Shown here: positions 1 through 8,251 of the stretch, one piece after another | How positions within the stretch are numbered: the stretch's first letter is position 1 | How the letters are laid out: every line of letters begins with the position of its first letter | Origin: Clostridiales bacterium | GTDB lineage: Bacteria; Bacillota; Clostridia; Oscillospirales; Acutalibacteraceae | Assembly (NCBI GenBank): GCA_019415945.1 | Contig: DXYF01000032.1 | Span: forward strand, 36,708-100,707 | DNA length: 64,000 bases | Direction of reading: 5' to 3' | Notes under the pieces: model-generated | What the model was told of the DNA's origin: nothing | Seen by the model: the letters and a program-made list of their open reading frames with translations, nothing else | The model's database searches: none | Made by a program: the position numbers and the translations under genes

Positions 1-1283
1 GGGTCGTATTTCGGATTGTTTACTGCCGAGTTATCCATCGCACTTCTTATTTCAAAGAATGCAAATGTACCTATTCCGATTACAAGCAATGCACCGAGAA
101 CAGCACAGCCTACGGATGTGATTTTCTGACCTGTATAAATATTTTTTGCCGCCGCAGCCTTAAGACCGTAGATAAGGTTATCTTCAAAGACAGAGCCGCT
201 GTTCATCAGCTCGTTAAAGATAAAAAAGCTTCCCGATTTGTAAAAATCATCTCTTGCTTTCAGCGACGGTTCGGGAATAATCGAGCTTGGTCTGAAAGTA
301 TCCGAAATTAAAATAATGTCTTTTGAAAGTCCGAATTTAACAAAGAAATTTCGGATATGCGGAATGTAAGCAAAAAAGTCACTCAAAAACATTTGCTCAA
401 GCTCAAGATTAAGCGACATTGTTACAATGCGGATATTTCTCACGATTTCATCGATAAGCGTTTCCGAAATTTCCTCAAGCTTTCTCTGTGCCGTGCTTGT
501 TCTGCAATCATTCTTAAAACCGTAGCCTGCCGTTCTTAAATAGTCAAAAGCCGCAGAAGTACTTATATTTCTGTCCTCTTCAATGACCTTTAAAATTTCA
601 TCGGCAGGAGAATGAAAATCGTGGCTGTACAAAAGCTTTCCGTTTTGGCAGATGACAACCCTGACAGCGGAAAAGTCCATGCTGACAAGTGCAACCGTTT
701 TTTCAAAACTGTAAACCGTATTTTTTGCCGAATAAATCATGGCACACTCGGCGGGAATCACCTTGATGAGATTAAGCTGATTGGCTTTGAATGCGTTAAC
801 AAGGTCGTCTATGAGCAGTTTCGGCACGGCAAAAGCCTTTGTTGTTATCTCGCCCGAAACCACCTTGTTTTTTGTTTCCACATAATCGCTGTAAATAACC
901 GAATAATTGCTTATGTCTTCGCCGACAAAGTCCTTTATTTTGTCTATGGCAAGACTTTTGAGAGCTTTCGGCGAACCGTTTATGTGCTGATATTCCTGAC
1001 AGGTAAGGTCAAAACTCTCCAAAACTAAAATTACATTTTTAATTTCGCTGTGGCTCATTTGGCTCAAGCCGTCCTTAACAAGCTTTGCCATTAGTTCGGG
1101 ATCCTCCCAGACGGAAGACCTCTCCTTGAGCATTTCTTTTTCTATCGGCACGAGTATGGGTGAAGAAAAAGAGTACGCCGTTTTTGTATCTATATTTTTT
1201 TCTTTATCGTTGTCTGATGAAAGAGGGGAACAGGCTGTAATGCACAAATATCTTTCAAGGACCTGAACCAATACATTATCCAT
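1..1283 (-). CDS. PilM-like actin-fold type IV pilus assembly protein with C-terminal membrane segment (cut by window edge)
   Basis: A continuous reading frame of 427 codons runs off the left edge with no stop. The start is the ATG at 1283, preceded by GGCGGTG 7 nt upstream. The first ~360 residues alternate strands and helices and include VALVSMDFSAVRVVI, which resembles the phosphate-binding segment of actin/FtsA/PilM proteins. Near residue 395 comes a hydrophobic stretch (GCAVLGALLVIGIGTFAFF) that would cross the membrane once, as in PilN. The combination, with a prepilin gene just upstream, suggests a PilM or PilM-PilN fusion of the inner-membrane type IV pilus platform. Family assignment rests on fold-like pattern and context rather than a diagnostic motif. 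An intrinsic terminator lies between this gene and the prepilin. Confidence 0.55.
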   Translation of the reverse strand, partial: MDNVLVQVLERYLCITACSPLSSDNDKEKNIDTKTAYSFSSPILVPIEKEMLKERSSVWEDPELMAKLVKDGLSQMSHSEIKNVILVLESFDLTCQEYQHINGSPKALKSLAIDKIKDFVGEDISNYSVIYSDYVETKNKVVSGEITTKAFAVPKLLIDDLVNAFKANQLNLIKVIPAECAMIYSAKNTVYSFEKTVALVSMDFSAVRVVICQNGKLLYSHDFHSPADEILKVIEEDRNISTSAAFDYLRTAGYGFKNDCRTSTAQRKLEEISETLIDEIVRNIRIVTMSLNLELEQMFLSDFFAYIPHIRNFFVKFGLSKDIILISDTFRPSSIIPEPSLKARDDFYKSGSFFIFNELMNSGSVFEDNLIYGLKAAAAKNIYTGQKITSVGCAVLGALLVIGIGTFAFFEIRSAMDNSAVNNPKYD

Positions 1284-1425
1284 ATGTAAACACCGCCTAT
1301 GATATTTTTATATTTAATTTAATATTAATATTCTTTAATAAAAATGCATTTGTAACTAAAGATAAAATATATTAACAATTAATCAAATTTAGGTCAAAAA
1401 GAACCAAAAAGCTTCAAATACTGCG

Positions 1426-1450
1426 AAAGGCCCGCATTTTGCGAGCCTTT
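1426..1450 (-). terminator. Intrinsic terminator after the prepilin gene
   Basis: An 11-bp stem (AAAGGCTCGCA with TGCGGGCCTTT on the minus strand, one wobble) closes a 3-nt loop. It lies about 100 nt beyond the prepilin stop codon, between the prepilin and the PilM-like gene. The T-run is short (TTT), so it may only partly stop transcription. Confidence 0.6.
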
Positions 1451-1551
1451 CTATGTTGTAGTTCTCTCAACCATCAGCACAACAAAGATATGAATATTTG
1501 ATTAACAGTTAAAAATGTCTGTATATTCCTGAACAGTATACAAAACCCGTA

Positions 1552-2001
1552 TTAGAAAAGACCAGCAACCGTCTGTGTTGAATCAGAGGTAATATCCTCA
1601 TTTGATGTAGTTGGTGTAGAGCCATCAAGAGAATTAGTTCCGTTCATATAATAACATTTATCATCAGCAGATGACCATGTAAGTGTAAATGTATCGCTGC
1701 CAACTGTAACAGTATCATCCAAATCAATTGATTTAGCGGTACAAACATCTGCAACCGTTGTAGCTGTACCGTTAGTATAAATGCTTGTATCGCCCGCCTT
1801 AATCATTGCGTCAGCTTCCTTGAGTGCAAGCTCAAGAGTCTGTGCGTTTGAGAGAGCCGCGCTTCTTGTTGAAGAATTTATCGTATTTGCAACAACAGGA
1901 ATTGCAATAGCAGCAAGAATTGCAAGAATTGCAATTACAACTACGAGCTCAACAAGTGTAAAACCTTTTTTGTTTGTCTTTTTTGTCGTATTTGTGTTCA
2001 T
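1552..2001 (-). CDS. Type IV prepilin (major or pseudopilin)
   Basis: The N-terminus is a short basic leader followed by KKGFTLVELVVVIAILAILA, the prepilin peptidase recognition site. Cleavage is expected after the G, leaving N-methyl-Phe and a Glu at mature position 5. A 20-residue hydrophobic helix follows, then a Thr/Ser/Asp-rich globular tail of ~100 residues with one late Cys. The total of about 149 aa is normal for a Gram-positive type IVa pilin. The start is taken as ATG 2001 because GTGAGG lies 6 nt before it; ATG 2004 and GTG 2013 are in frame. It has its own promoter (2107-2135) and terminator. It likely forms the fibre or a minor subunit for adhesion; which of these is not readable from sequence. 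Confidence 0.9.
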   Translation of the reverse strand: MNTNTTKKTNKKGFTLVELVVVIAILAILAAIAIPVVANTINSSTRSAALSNAQTLELALKEADAMIKAGDTSIYTNGTATTVADVCTAKSIDLDDTVTVGSDTFTLTWSSADDKCYYMNGTNSLDGSTPTTSNEDITSDSTQTVAGLF

Positions 2002-2106
2002 CATTTTCCTCACTTTACTTTATGTTTTGATTACTCTTTGTTTGCGGTAAATATCGCAAAATTTGCTGATGTTATATTGCGTTAATATTTTCCGAGAACG
2101 AGTAAT

Positions 2107-2135
2107 ATAATACCACAAAACAAAAATATTGTCCA
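2107..2135 (-). promoter_or_regulatory. Sigma-70-type promoter for the prepilin
   Basis: On the minus strand TGGACA (2130-2135) and TATTAT (2107-2112) are separated by exactly 17 bp. The start of transcription would fall about 100 nt upstream of the prepilin start codon, leaving a moderately long leader. Confidence 0.55.
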
Positions 2136-2531
2136 TAGTTTTTTATGATTTTTCGCTTAATAATCTTATTTCTATGTTTTGCACATTTTGCATTAGTAAA
2201 TTTTGTTAATTATCTCTATATTATCTTGTTGTCAATGCTTTTTTAAAATAAAACAATATTTTGTTATTTTTATTGTTCAACATCTGCTTAAATCGGTAAT
2301 TTATATCACCACTCTAAACATAAAAAAACAATTTAATTATAAAAAAAGCATAATCCATTTTTGAGATTATGCCTTTTAAACCTGATTTTTAATTTAATTT
2401 TGTTAGCTGTTAGTATCTAATATTAATAAATTTTAATATTATTTTATAAATTAAAAATAAACACAAACTGTGCAAAACATTATGCCGACATTATAAACAA
2501 AAACTTTGTAAATAATCAACAAACAAAAATT
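2136..2531. other. AT-rich intergenic region without a gene
   Basis: Nearly 400 bp between the prepilin promoter and the end of copA. It is very AT-rich, with no reading frame that has a ribosome binding site. The only structure I see is the inverted repeat at 2341-2378. Confidence 0.6.
2341..2378. terminator. Bidirectional hairpin terminator
   Basis: GCATAATC (2348-2355) and GATTATGC (2365-2372) form a perfect 8-bp stem flanked by a run of A on one side and T-rich sequence on the other. It lies downstream of copA on the minus strand, about 150 nt beyond its stop. Confidence 0.5.
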
Positions 2532-5036
2532 TTACAACAACACTGTGTATCCCTGATCCTCTACTGCTTTTTTGAGGACTTCACATGAAACATCTTTATT
2601 AAGTGTAACGACTGCATTTCCCTTTTCATGGCTCACGCAGGCATTTTCAACTCCTTCGATTTCTTCGAGAGATTTTTTTACTCTTGCCTCGCAGTGGGGA
2701 CACATCATACCTTCGATTTTGAGTGTTTTTGTCATTTTCTTCTCATCCTTTCCGAATTTAGGTTTATTGGAACCTTTTAATTTTGTTTTACCATTATGGA
2801 TTTTTACAAAATTCAGCCGCAAAGCATTTGTCACAACACAAAAGCTCGATATACTCATTGCAGCCGCGGCAAGCATAGGGCTCAGGCTCCAGCCTGTAAC
2901 AAAAATAAACGCTCCTGCCGCAATGGGTATTCCGATTACATTGTAGAAGAATGCCCAAAACAAATTTTCATGAATTATTTTAAGCGTTGATCTACCAAGT
3001 CTTATTGCCGCACAAACATCTGAAAGACGGCTTTTTATCAAAACGACATCGGCGGCGTCAAGTGCAATATCGGTTCCCGCTCCAATCGCTATGCCCACAT
3101 CGGCACTTGTCAGGGCAGGTGCGTCATTAATACCGTCGCCGACCATCGCCACCGTACCGTCTTTCTTTAAATCGGAAACAAACTTTTCCTTTTCCTGCGG
3201 CAAGACGCCTGCAAACACCTCGTCAACTCCGGCGGCTTTTCCTACCGCATTTGCTGTTTTAGGATTGTCGCCCGTGAGCATAACAACACGCATACCCATA
3301 TCATGAAGCTGTTTTACTGCACTCGCACTGTCCTCCTTTATTTCATCTGCAACACCGATAACTCCAAGCGTTCTGCCTGATTTTGAAAAAAATATCGGAG
3401 TTTTTCCGTCATTTGCAAATTTTTCTGCAATTTCTGCTGTCTTTTGCGAAATTCGGGCATATTGAGAAATGAATTTTAAATTGCCTCCGCATATGACTTC
3501 TCCGTCTGTCTTAGCAGATACGCCAAGTCCCGGAAACGATTTAAAATCTTCCGCTTTTTCGGGTACAAATCCCTGTTCGTCAGCTTTCTTTACAATCGCC
3601 TTTGCAAGCGGATGTTCACTTTTAGATTCGAGTGTAAGTGCGGTTTTGATAAGTTCTTCCAAACTGCTGTCGATAACAACGGTATCCGTGACATTCGGCT
3701 CTCCTTTAGTTATTGTTCCTGTTTTGTCAATGGCAACTACCTTGACTTTGCCGCACAGTTCAAGCGACTGAGCCGTTTTAAACAAAATAGAATTCTTTGC
3801 ACCCATGCCGCTTCCTGCCATAATTGCAACAGGCGTTGCGAGACCGAGTGAGCAAGGACAGCTTATTACAAGCACAGAAATTGCCCGAGCAAGTGCAAAG
3901 CCTGTATCGGCACCTGCTAAAAGCCATATTATTGCGGTTAAAACCGCTATCAAAATCACGACGGGAACAAACACACCTGCAACCTTATCGGCGACCCTTG
4001 CGATGGGGGCTTTGGTTGCGGCGGCATCGCTCACTGTTTTTATTATTTGCGAAAGCGTTGTGTCTTCTCCCACTTTGGACGCTCTGCATTTTATAAACCC
4101 GTGTTGATTGACAGTCCCCGCAAAAACATCATTTCCGCTAAATTTATCGGCAGGTATGCTCTCTCCTGTTATTGCAGACTCGTCTACTGCCGTTACTCCG
4201 TCGATTACCACACCGTCAACGGGAATGCTCTCTCCGGGTCGAACGACAAAAATATCGCCTTTTTTTACTTTGTCCGCCGTCACCTTGACCTCTTTGCCGT
4301 CTGCAATAATTACCGCCGTTTTCGGTGAAAGTCTTATAAGGCTTTTTAATGCGTCTGTGGTCTTTCCTTTTGAGCGTGCTTCAAGCAATTTTCCGATAGT
4401 TATAAGTGCAAGTATCATTGCCGCAGACTCAAAATACATTTCGTGCATATATGACATTACCTGTGCGGTATCGCCGTCAAGCTGTGCCCCGGTCATCGCA
4501 AAAAGCACACATACACTGTAGACAAACGCCGCTGATGACCCAAGTGCTACAAGCGTATCCATATTGGCAGATTTCTTTAAAACAGCTTTAAAGCCGTTTA
4601 TAAAAAACCTTTGATTAATAACCATTATCGCTGATGTCAGGAGCAGTTGTATCAAGCCCATTGCGATGTGGTTATTTTCCAAAATCTGCGGAATCGGAAA
4701 ACCCCACATCATATGCCCCATTGAAAAATACATAAGCACTATAAGCAACAAGGCAGACGCTGCGGCTCTTTTTAAAAGCACGGCTATCTCCGTACTGCTG
4801 TTGTCGATATTTTTATCGTCGGAATTAAGCTTTTCTTCTCCCTTGAGCGAGGCTGAATATCCTGCCTGTTCAACGGCTTTGATTACGGTTTCGTCAGGAA
4901 CATCTCCCTGTACGCTCATAGAGTTTGTTAGCAGACTGACAGAACAGGAGTCCACGCCGTCAAGCTTTGAAACCGCCTTTTCAACCCTTGAACTGCAAGC
5001 GGCACAGCTCATACCTGTAACATTGTATTGTTTCAT
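2532..5036 (-). CDS. copA: Copper-exporting P1B-type ATPase with N- and C-terminal metal-binding domains
   Basis: Pumps Cu(I) out across the membrane using ATP. Visible motifs: N-terminal HMA domain with GMSCAAC (about residues 8-14), TGES of the actuator domain (290-293), the CPC transmembrane metal site (393-395), DKTGTITKGE phosphorylation site (437-446), SEHPLA in the nucleotide domain, and GDGINDAP in the P domain. An extra HMA domain with GMMCPHC is fused at the C-terminus (from ~766), as if a copZ chaperone had become attached. The start ATG 5036 follows GGGGGA; ATG 5048 is in frame with less support. It forms an operon with csoR, whose stop lies 17 nt upstream, and should be derepressed by copper. 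Confidence 0.95.
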   Translation of the reverse strand: MKQYNVTGMSCAACSSRVEKAVSKLDGVDSCSVSLLTNSMSVQGDVPDETVIKAVEQAGYSASLKGEEKLNSDDKNIDNSSTEIAVLLKRAAASALLLIVLMYFSMGHMMWGFPIPQILENNHIAMGLIQLLLTSAIMVINQRFFINGFKAVLKKSANMDTLVALGSSAAFVYSVCVLFAMTGAQLDGDTAQVMSYMHEMYFESAAMILALITIGKLLEARSKGKTTDALKSLIRLSPKTAVIIADGKEVKVTADKVKKGDIFVVRPGESIPVDGVVIDGVTAVDESAITGESIPADKFSGNDVFAGTVNQHGFIKCRASKVGEDTTLSQIIKTVSDAAATKAPIARVADKVAGVFVPVVILIAVLTAIIWLLAGADTGFALARAISVLVISCPCSLGLATPVAIMAGSGMGAKNSILFKTAQSLELCGKVKVVAIDKTGTITKGEPNVTDTVVIDSSLEELIKTALTLESKSEHPLAKAIVKKADEQGFVPEKAEDFKSFPGLGVSAKTDGEVICGGNLKFISQYARISQKTAEIAEKFANDGKTPIFFSKSGRTLGVIGVADEIKEDSASAVKQLHDMGMRVVMLTGDNPKTANAVGKAAGVDEVFAGVLPQEKEKFVSDLKKDGTVAMVGDGINDAPALTSADVGIAIGAGTDIALDAADVVLIKSRLSDVCAAIRLGRSTLKIIHENLFWAFFYNVIGIPIAAGAFIFVTGWSLSPMLAAAAMSISSFCVVTNALRLNFVKIHNGKTKLKGSNKPKFGKDEKKMTKTLKIEGMMCPHCEARVKKSLEEIEGVENACVSHEKGNAVVTLNKDVSCEVLKKAVEDQGYTVLL

Positions 5037-5053
5037 ATAATCCCCCATTCATG

Positions 5054-5368
5054 TTATTTCATAAGCCTTTGCAAAGTATCCAGAAGCTCGTCGATTGTTT
5101 CTTCCTTGCCCTCTCTTATATCATTTGCGACGCAGGTTCTTATATGATTTGCAAGCAGCTCCTTGTTAAAGGAGTTTAAAGCGGAATTTACAGCCGCAAC
5201 CTGAATCAAAATATCCGTACAGTATGCGTCTTTTTCCACCATTCCTTTTATGCCTCTTACCTGCCCCTCAATTCTGTTAAGCCTGTTAATGAGCTTTTTG
5301 TATTCGCTGTCACCGCGTTTTTTTGTTTTATGGGTACAGCAACAGTTATCATTAATTTTATTGTCCAT
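5054..5368 (-). CDS. csoR: Copper-sensing repressor of the CsoR family
   Basis: A 104-aa all-helical repressor. The CsoR/RcnR signature LINRLNRIEGQVRGI is present near residue 30, and the copper ligands C-H-C are seen as the Cys of DAYCTDIL and the His and Cys of HIRTC. An N-terminal CCCTH stretch adds further thiols. Family knowledge: apo-CsoR binds the operator and Cu(I) binding releases it. The start has GGCGGTG 5 nt upstream. It lies first in the csoR-copA operon, directly behind a promoter whose spacer holds an inverted repeat fitting a CsoR operator. Confidence 0.93.
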   Translation of the reverse strand: MDNKINDNCCCTHKTKKRGDSEYKKLINRLNRIEGQVRGIKGMVEKDAYCTDILIQVAAVNSALNSFNKELLANHIRTCVANDIREGKEETIDELLDTLQRLMK

Positions 5369-5415
5369 TATTTCACCGCCTGAATTTAATATAAAATAAT
5401 ATTTTCTTTATTTAC

Positions 5416-5444
5416 ATAATATACCCCCTATTGGTATTTGTCAA
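5416..5444 (-). promoter_or_regulatory. csoR-copA promoter with CsoR operator in the spacer
   Basis: TTGACA (5439-5444) and TATTAT (5416-5421) on the minus strand are 17 bp apart. Inside lies the partial dyad ATACC-N7-GGTAT (5421-5437) with a C-run, matching the C-rich dyads that CsoR proteins bind. Repressor binding there would block polymerase directly. Confidence 0.75.
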
Positions 5445-5446
5445 GT

Positions 5447-5532
5447 AAAAAGTCGAGTGCCTCGACACGGGGTTCGAGCAGACAGGTTGATATTGTCAAC
5501 CTTCCCTGCCCGACTGTTTTCCAGCAGTTTCC
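5447..5532 (-). repeat. Terminator-associated structured repeat, copy 1
   Basis: About 86 nt. It shares its sequence with copies at 10637-10724 (same strand) and 37996-38083 (opposite strand). Read on the minus strand it starts GGAAACTGC, has a GTCGGGCAG arm (the partner arm is imperfect in this copy), a second hairpin GGTTGA/TCAACC, and ends in GTCGAGGCACTCGAC plus a T-run. Its 5' end lies about 14 nt downstream of a terminator hairpin. Its 3' T-run abuts the csoR-copA promoter. Confidence 0.8.
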
Positions 5533-5547
5533 TATAAATCTAAAATT

Positions 5548-5590
5548 AAATGGCTTGACACCTGCTATGCACAGATCTCAAGCCATTTTA
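5548..5590 (-). terminator. Terminator of the small membrane protein gene
   Basis: AAATGGCTTGA (5548-5558) pairs with TCAAGCCATTT (5578-5588) around a 19-nt loop; AT-rich flanks on both sides. It sits about 90 nt downstream of the gene at 5678-5860. Confidence 0.6.
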
Positions 5591-5677
5591 GTTGCTTAAT
5601 ATTCATTTTTTCAAGTTTTTTCTTAAAACTTTGTCTAACTTTTTTGTGTCACTGCACAAAATATGCAGTCCTAAATT

Positions 5678-5860
5678 TTATTTCATTAATCCGTCTTTGT
5701 CATAGTACTCCTTGTCTGACAGTTCATATTTTTCGTCAAGATTATATTCACTGCTTTTGAACATCCCGCTTCCCATGCGGTAGCCGTGATTTGAATTTCT
5801 GCGATACACAAGAGCTATCAGTACCACAAGCACCAACAGCCAAAATACAAGCCATCCCAT
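5678..5860 (-). CDS. Small single-pass membrane protein of unknown function
   Basis: A 60-aa protein with one N-terminal membrane helix (LVFWLLVLVVLIALVY) followed by a charged cytoplasmic-type tail rich in Asp, Glu, Lys and Tyr. The start has GGAG 8 nt upstream, and a near-consensus promoter lies 50 nt further upstream, so I consider it a real gene. Not recognised as a named family. It is transcribed alone and ended by the hairpin at 5548-5590. Its neighbour upstream is also a small membrane protein. Confidence 0.65.
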   Translation of the reverse strand: MGWLVFWLLVLVVLIALVYRRNSNHGYRMGSGMFKSSEYNLDEKYELSDKEYYDKDGLMK

Positions 5861-5910
5861 AATGATACTCCATAAGATTAATAATATTAATATGCAACCA
5901 TATTACGAGA

Positions 5911-5939
5911 ATTATACTGCTGTTATTTATTTTTGTCAA
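5911..5939 (-). promoter_or_regulatory. Consensus promoter for the 60-aa membrane protein
   Basis: TTGACA (5934-5939) and TATAAT (5911-5916) on the minus strand with a 17-bp spacer, a perfect sigma-70/SigA consensus. Confidence 0.8.
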
Positions 5940-5985
5940 CAACAAAATATATTATTCATACAATACGGTTTGCTGATTAATCCTG

Positions 5986-6444
5986 TCAGTCATTCTGAAG
6001 TCTTGCAACCATTGCCATAGCTGTAATAAAGCTGATTAAAATATAGAAAAGCAAAGCGAGAAGTGAGCCGTATGAAATAAAGTTTAAGGACACTATAGTG
6101 AGAATAGAAAAAACTCCGAGCAGACAACAAATTACCGATACAATATTTTTCAGGTTTCTCTCCTTATCAAGTGCACAAAAGAAAAATCCTATTACAGGAA
6201 TTATCGGGAATACTAAAAACAACGGCAGAACTGAGCTAAACGCCTGAGTTTGTGCGGCGTCGGGAAAATTACCTCCTATGTACCCTATCATATCAAACGC
6301 CGTCGCAAAAAATCCTAATTGTGTCTGATCGGGATTAGGTATTTGTATATATGTAAATGTACAAAAAAGTATCTCTAAAAGATAAAGAACACACTGAGTA
6401 ATTCTCAATCTTTTTCTTGTTTTATTCTCACGCTTTTTTATCAT
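5986..6444 (-). CDS. Integral membrane protein, about four helices, unknown function
   Basis: A 152-aa hydrophobic protein with a basic N-terminus (KKRENKTRKRLR) and four predicted membrane segments, ending shortly after the last. A loop of ~30 residues between helices one and two is outside or periplasm-facing by the positive-inside rule. The start is ATG 6444 with GGAGG 6 nt upstream; an in-frame ATG 18 nt further upstream lacks a ribosome binding site. I do not recognise the family. It is divergent from the GH13 gene, with overlapping promoter elements between them. Confidence 0.7.
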   Translation of the reverse strand: MIKKRENKTRKRLRITQCVLYLLEILFCTFTYIQIPNPDQTQLGFFATAFDMIGYIGGNFPDAAQTQAFSSVLPLFLVFPIIPVIGFFFCALDKERNLKNIVSVICCLLGVFSILTIVSLNFISYGSLLALLFYILISFITAMAMVARLQND

Positions 6445-6488
6445 AATTATCCTCCAACACACTTAATTTAAAAATACATATTTGTATT

Positions 6489-6538
6489 ATTATAGCACAA
6501 AATAATGCGTTGCACAATAGAAAAAACTGTGCTACAAT
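6489..6538. promoter_or_regulatory. Overlapping divergent promoters
   Basis: Plus strand: TTGCAC (6510-6515), 17 bp, TACAAT (6533-6538), leading to the GH13 gene. Minus strand: TTGTGC (6512-6517), 17 bp, TATAAT (6489-6494), leading to the membrane protein. The two -35 boxes overlap, so the two promoters probably exclude each other. Confidence 0.65.
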
Positions 6539-6569
6539 ATAATTCCCAAATTGACTACGGAGTGATTTG

Positions 6570-8192
6570 ATGAGCTATATTAATGAAGCTGTTATTTACA
6601 ATATTTATCCTCTCGGCTTTTGCGGAGCTCCGAGAGAAAACGACGGCAAGCTTGTTTACAGGCTTGATAAAATTTACGATTGTATTGAGCATATGAAAAA
6701 GCTGTCGGCAAATGTGCTTGTGCTTAATCCTGTTTTTGAAAGCTCAAGACACGGCTATGACACCATTGATTACAGAAAGATTGATTGCAGACTCGGCGAT
6801 AATAATTCCTTCAAACAAATTTGCAACACTCTCCATGAAAACGGAATCAGAGTTATACTCGACGGTGTTTTTAATCATGTCGGAAGAGAATTTTTTGCAT
6901 TTAAAGACATTCAGCAAAACCTGCAAAACTCCCGCTATTGCGGTTGGTTTCAGAATCTAAACTTCGGGGGCAGCAGTCCCAAAGGCGATCCGTTTTGGTA
7001 CGACGGCTGGGCAGGTCACTATGACCTTGTAAAGCTGAATCTGCAAAATGATGAGGTAGTAAATTATCTGCTCGACTCGGTTAAATTCTGGATAAATGAG
7101 TTCGGCATTGACGGACTTCGTCTTGACGCCGCTGACTGCATAGACATTGAATTTTTCAAAAAGCTGAGGTATGTGTGCAAGTCAAAAAAGCCTGATTTTT
7201 GGCTTTATGCCGAACTTACCCACGGCGATTACAACAGGTGGGCAAACAGTGAAACACTTGACTCTGCCACAAACTATGAGTGCTACAAGGGAATATACTC
7301 AAGCCACAACGACCACAACTATTTTGAGATTGCCCATTCGCTTAACAGGCAGTTCGGAAACGGCGGAATTTATAATAATATATACACCTATAACTTTGTT
7401 GACAACCACGATGTAAACCGCATTGCAAGTGAGCTTAGAGATAAAAACCACCTTTTCAATGTTTACAGTCTTATGTATACAATGCCGGGTGTTCCTTCAA
7501 TTTACTACGGCAGTGAGTTTGGAATCGAGGGCAAACGCTCTGACCACAGCGACTATGAGCTTCGCCCCTGTCTTGACCTTAATAATATTCCAAATGCCGA
7601 TTATAATTTGTTTAACCATATTGTTAAGCTGGGTAAAATCCGTCTTTCTCTCGACGCCTTAAAGTACGGAAAATTTGAAAATGTAAACATCATGAATGAA
7701 AAGCTTGTTTACAAGAGATATACTGACAATCAAACCGTCTTTGTCGCTTTTAATCTCACCGACCACGATGAAAGAATCGGATTTGACACAAGATGCAATG
7801 CAAAGCTTACGGATGTATTGAACGGCAATGAAATATTTGATGTAAACGGTTATTATGAGCTTTATATGAAACCTTACTCGGCAAGAATACTTGTTGTAAA
7901 CGACGGAAGCTTTAAGCTTGATTTTAACAGTGCGAAAAATTTACAAAAAACTATGAATCAAGAAACAACAGTTAAAAAACTCACCGAGGTAAAACCTGGC
8001 AGATACCGTCACTTTAAAGGAAATGAATACGAGGTTTTGTCTGTTGCAAAGCACACCGAAACGGGAGAATTGCTTGTTATTTACAAAAGCGTTGACGGCA
8101 AGGATACTTTCTGGGCAAGACCGTATGATATGTTTACGGATATTGTAGATTACAACGGCACAAAAATGCGACGCTTTGAATTGCTTTCATAA
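6570..8192 (+). CDS. GH13 alpha-amylase-family enzyme with C-terminal DUF1653 domain
   Basis: A 540-aa cytoplasmic-type enzyme (no signal peptide) with a (beta/alpha)8 GH13 barrel. Conserved regions: DGVFNHVG (region I), GLRLDAAD with nucleophile Asp ~186 (region II), YAELTHG with acid/base Glu ~215 (region III), and FVDNHD (region IV). It lacks the N-terminal CBM48 of branching or debranching enzymes. After the barrel and beta-sandwich comes a ~65-residue segment (KPGRYRHFKGNEYEVL... to the C-terminus) that matches DUF1653, normally a stand-alone protein. Start ATG 6570 has GGAG upstream. Its substrate is probably a short alpha-glucan or maltodextrin; the exact specificity cannot be read. 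Confidence 0.85.
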   Translation: MSYINEAVIYNIYPLGFCGAPRENDGKLVYRLDKIYDCIEHMKKLSANVLVLNPVFESSRHGYDTIDYRKIDCRLGDNNSFKQICNTLHENGIRVILDGVFNHVGREFFAFKDIQQNLQNSRYCGWFQNLNFGGSSPKGDPFWYDGWAGHYDLVKLNLQNDEVVNYLLDSVKFWINEFGIDGLRLDAADCIDIEFFKKLRYVCKSKKPDFWLYAELTHGDYNRWANSETLDSATNYECYKGIYSSHNDHNYFEIAHSLNRQFGNGGIYNNIYTYNFVDNHDVNRIASELRDKNHLFNVYSLMYTMPGVPSIYYGSEFGIEGKRSDHSDYELRPCLDLNNIPNADYNLFNHIVKLGKIRLSLDALKYGKFENVNIMNEKLVYKRYTDNQTVFVAFNLTDHDERIGFDTRCNAKLTDVLNGNEIFDVNGYYELYMKPYSARILVVNDGSFKLDFNSAKNLQKTMNQETTVKKLTEVKPGRYRHFKGNEYEVLSVAKHTETGELLVIYKSVDGKDTFWARPYDMFTDIVDYNGTKMRRFELLS

Positions 8193-8198
8193 AATATT

Positions 8199-8232
8199 AA
8201 CGGCTGTATCAAAACTGATTGATACAGCCGTT
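8199..8232. terminator. Bidirectional terminator between convergent genes
   Basis: AACGGCTGTATCA (8199-8211) pairs perfectly with TGATACAGCCGTT (8220-8232) around an 8-nt loop. It lies between the GH13 stop and the stop of the convergent gene at 8252. Confidence 0.85.
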
Positions 8233-8251
8233 TTCGGTATTGTTATAAAGA

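Noticed and set aside
612..1028. 138-aa plus-strand frame
   Set aside because: Antisense to the PilM-like gene, which has better codon pattern and start.
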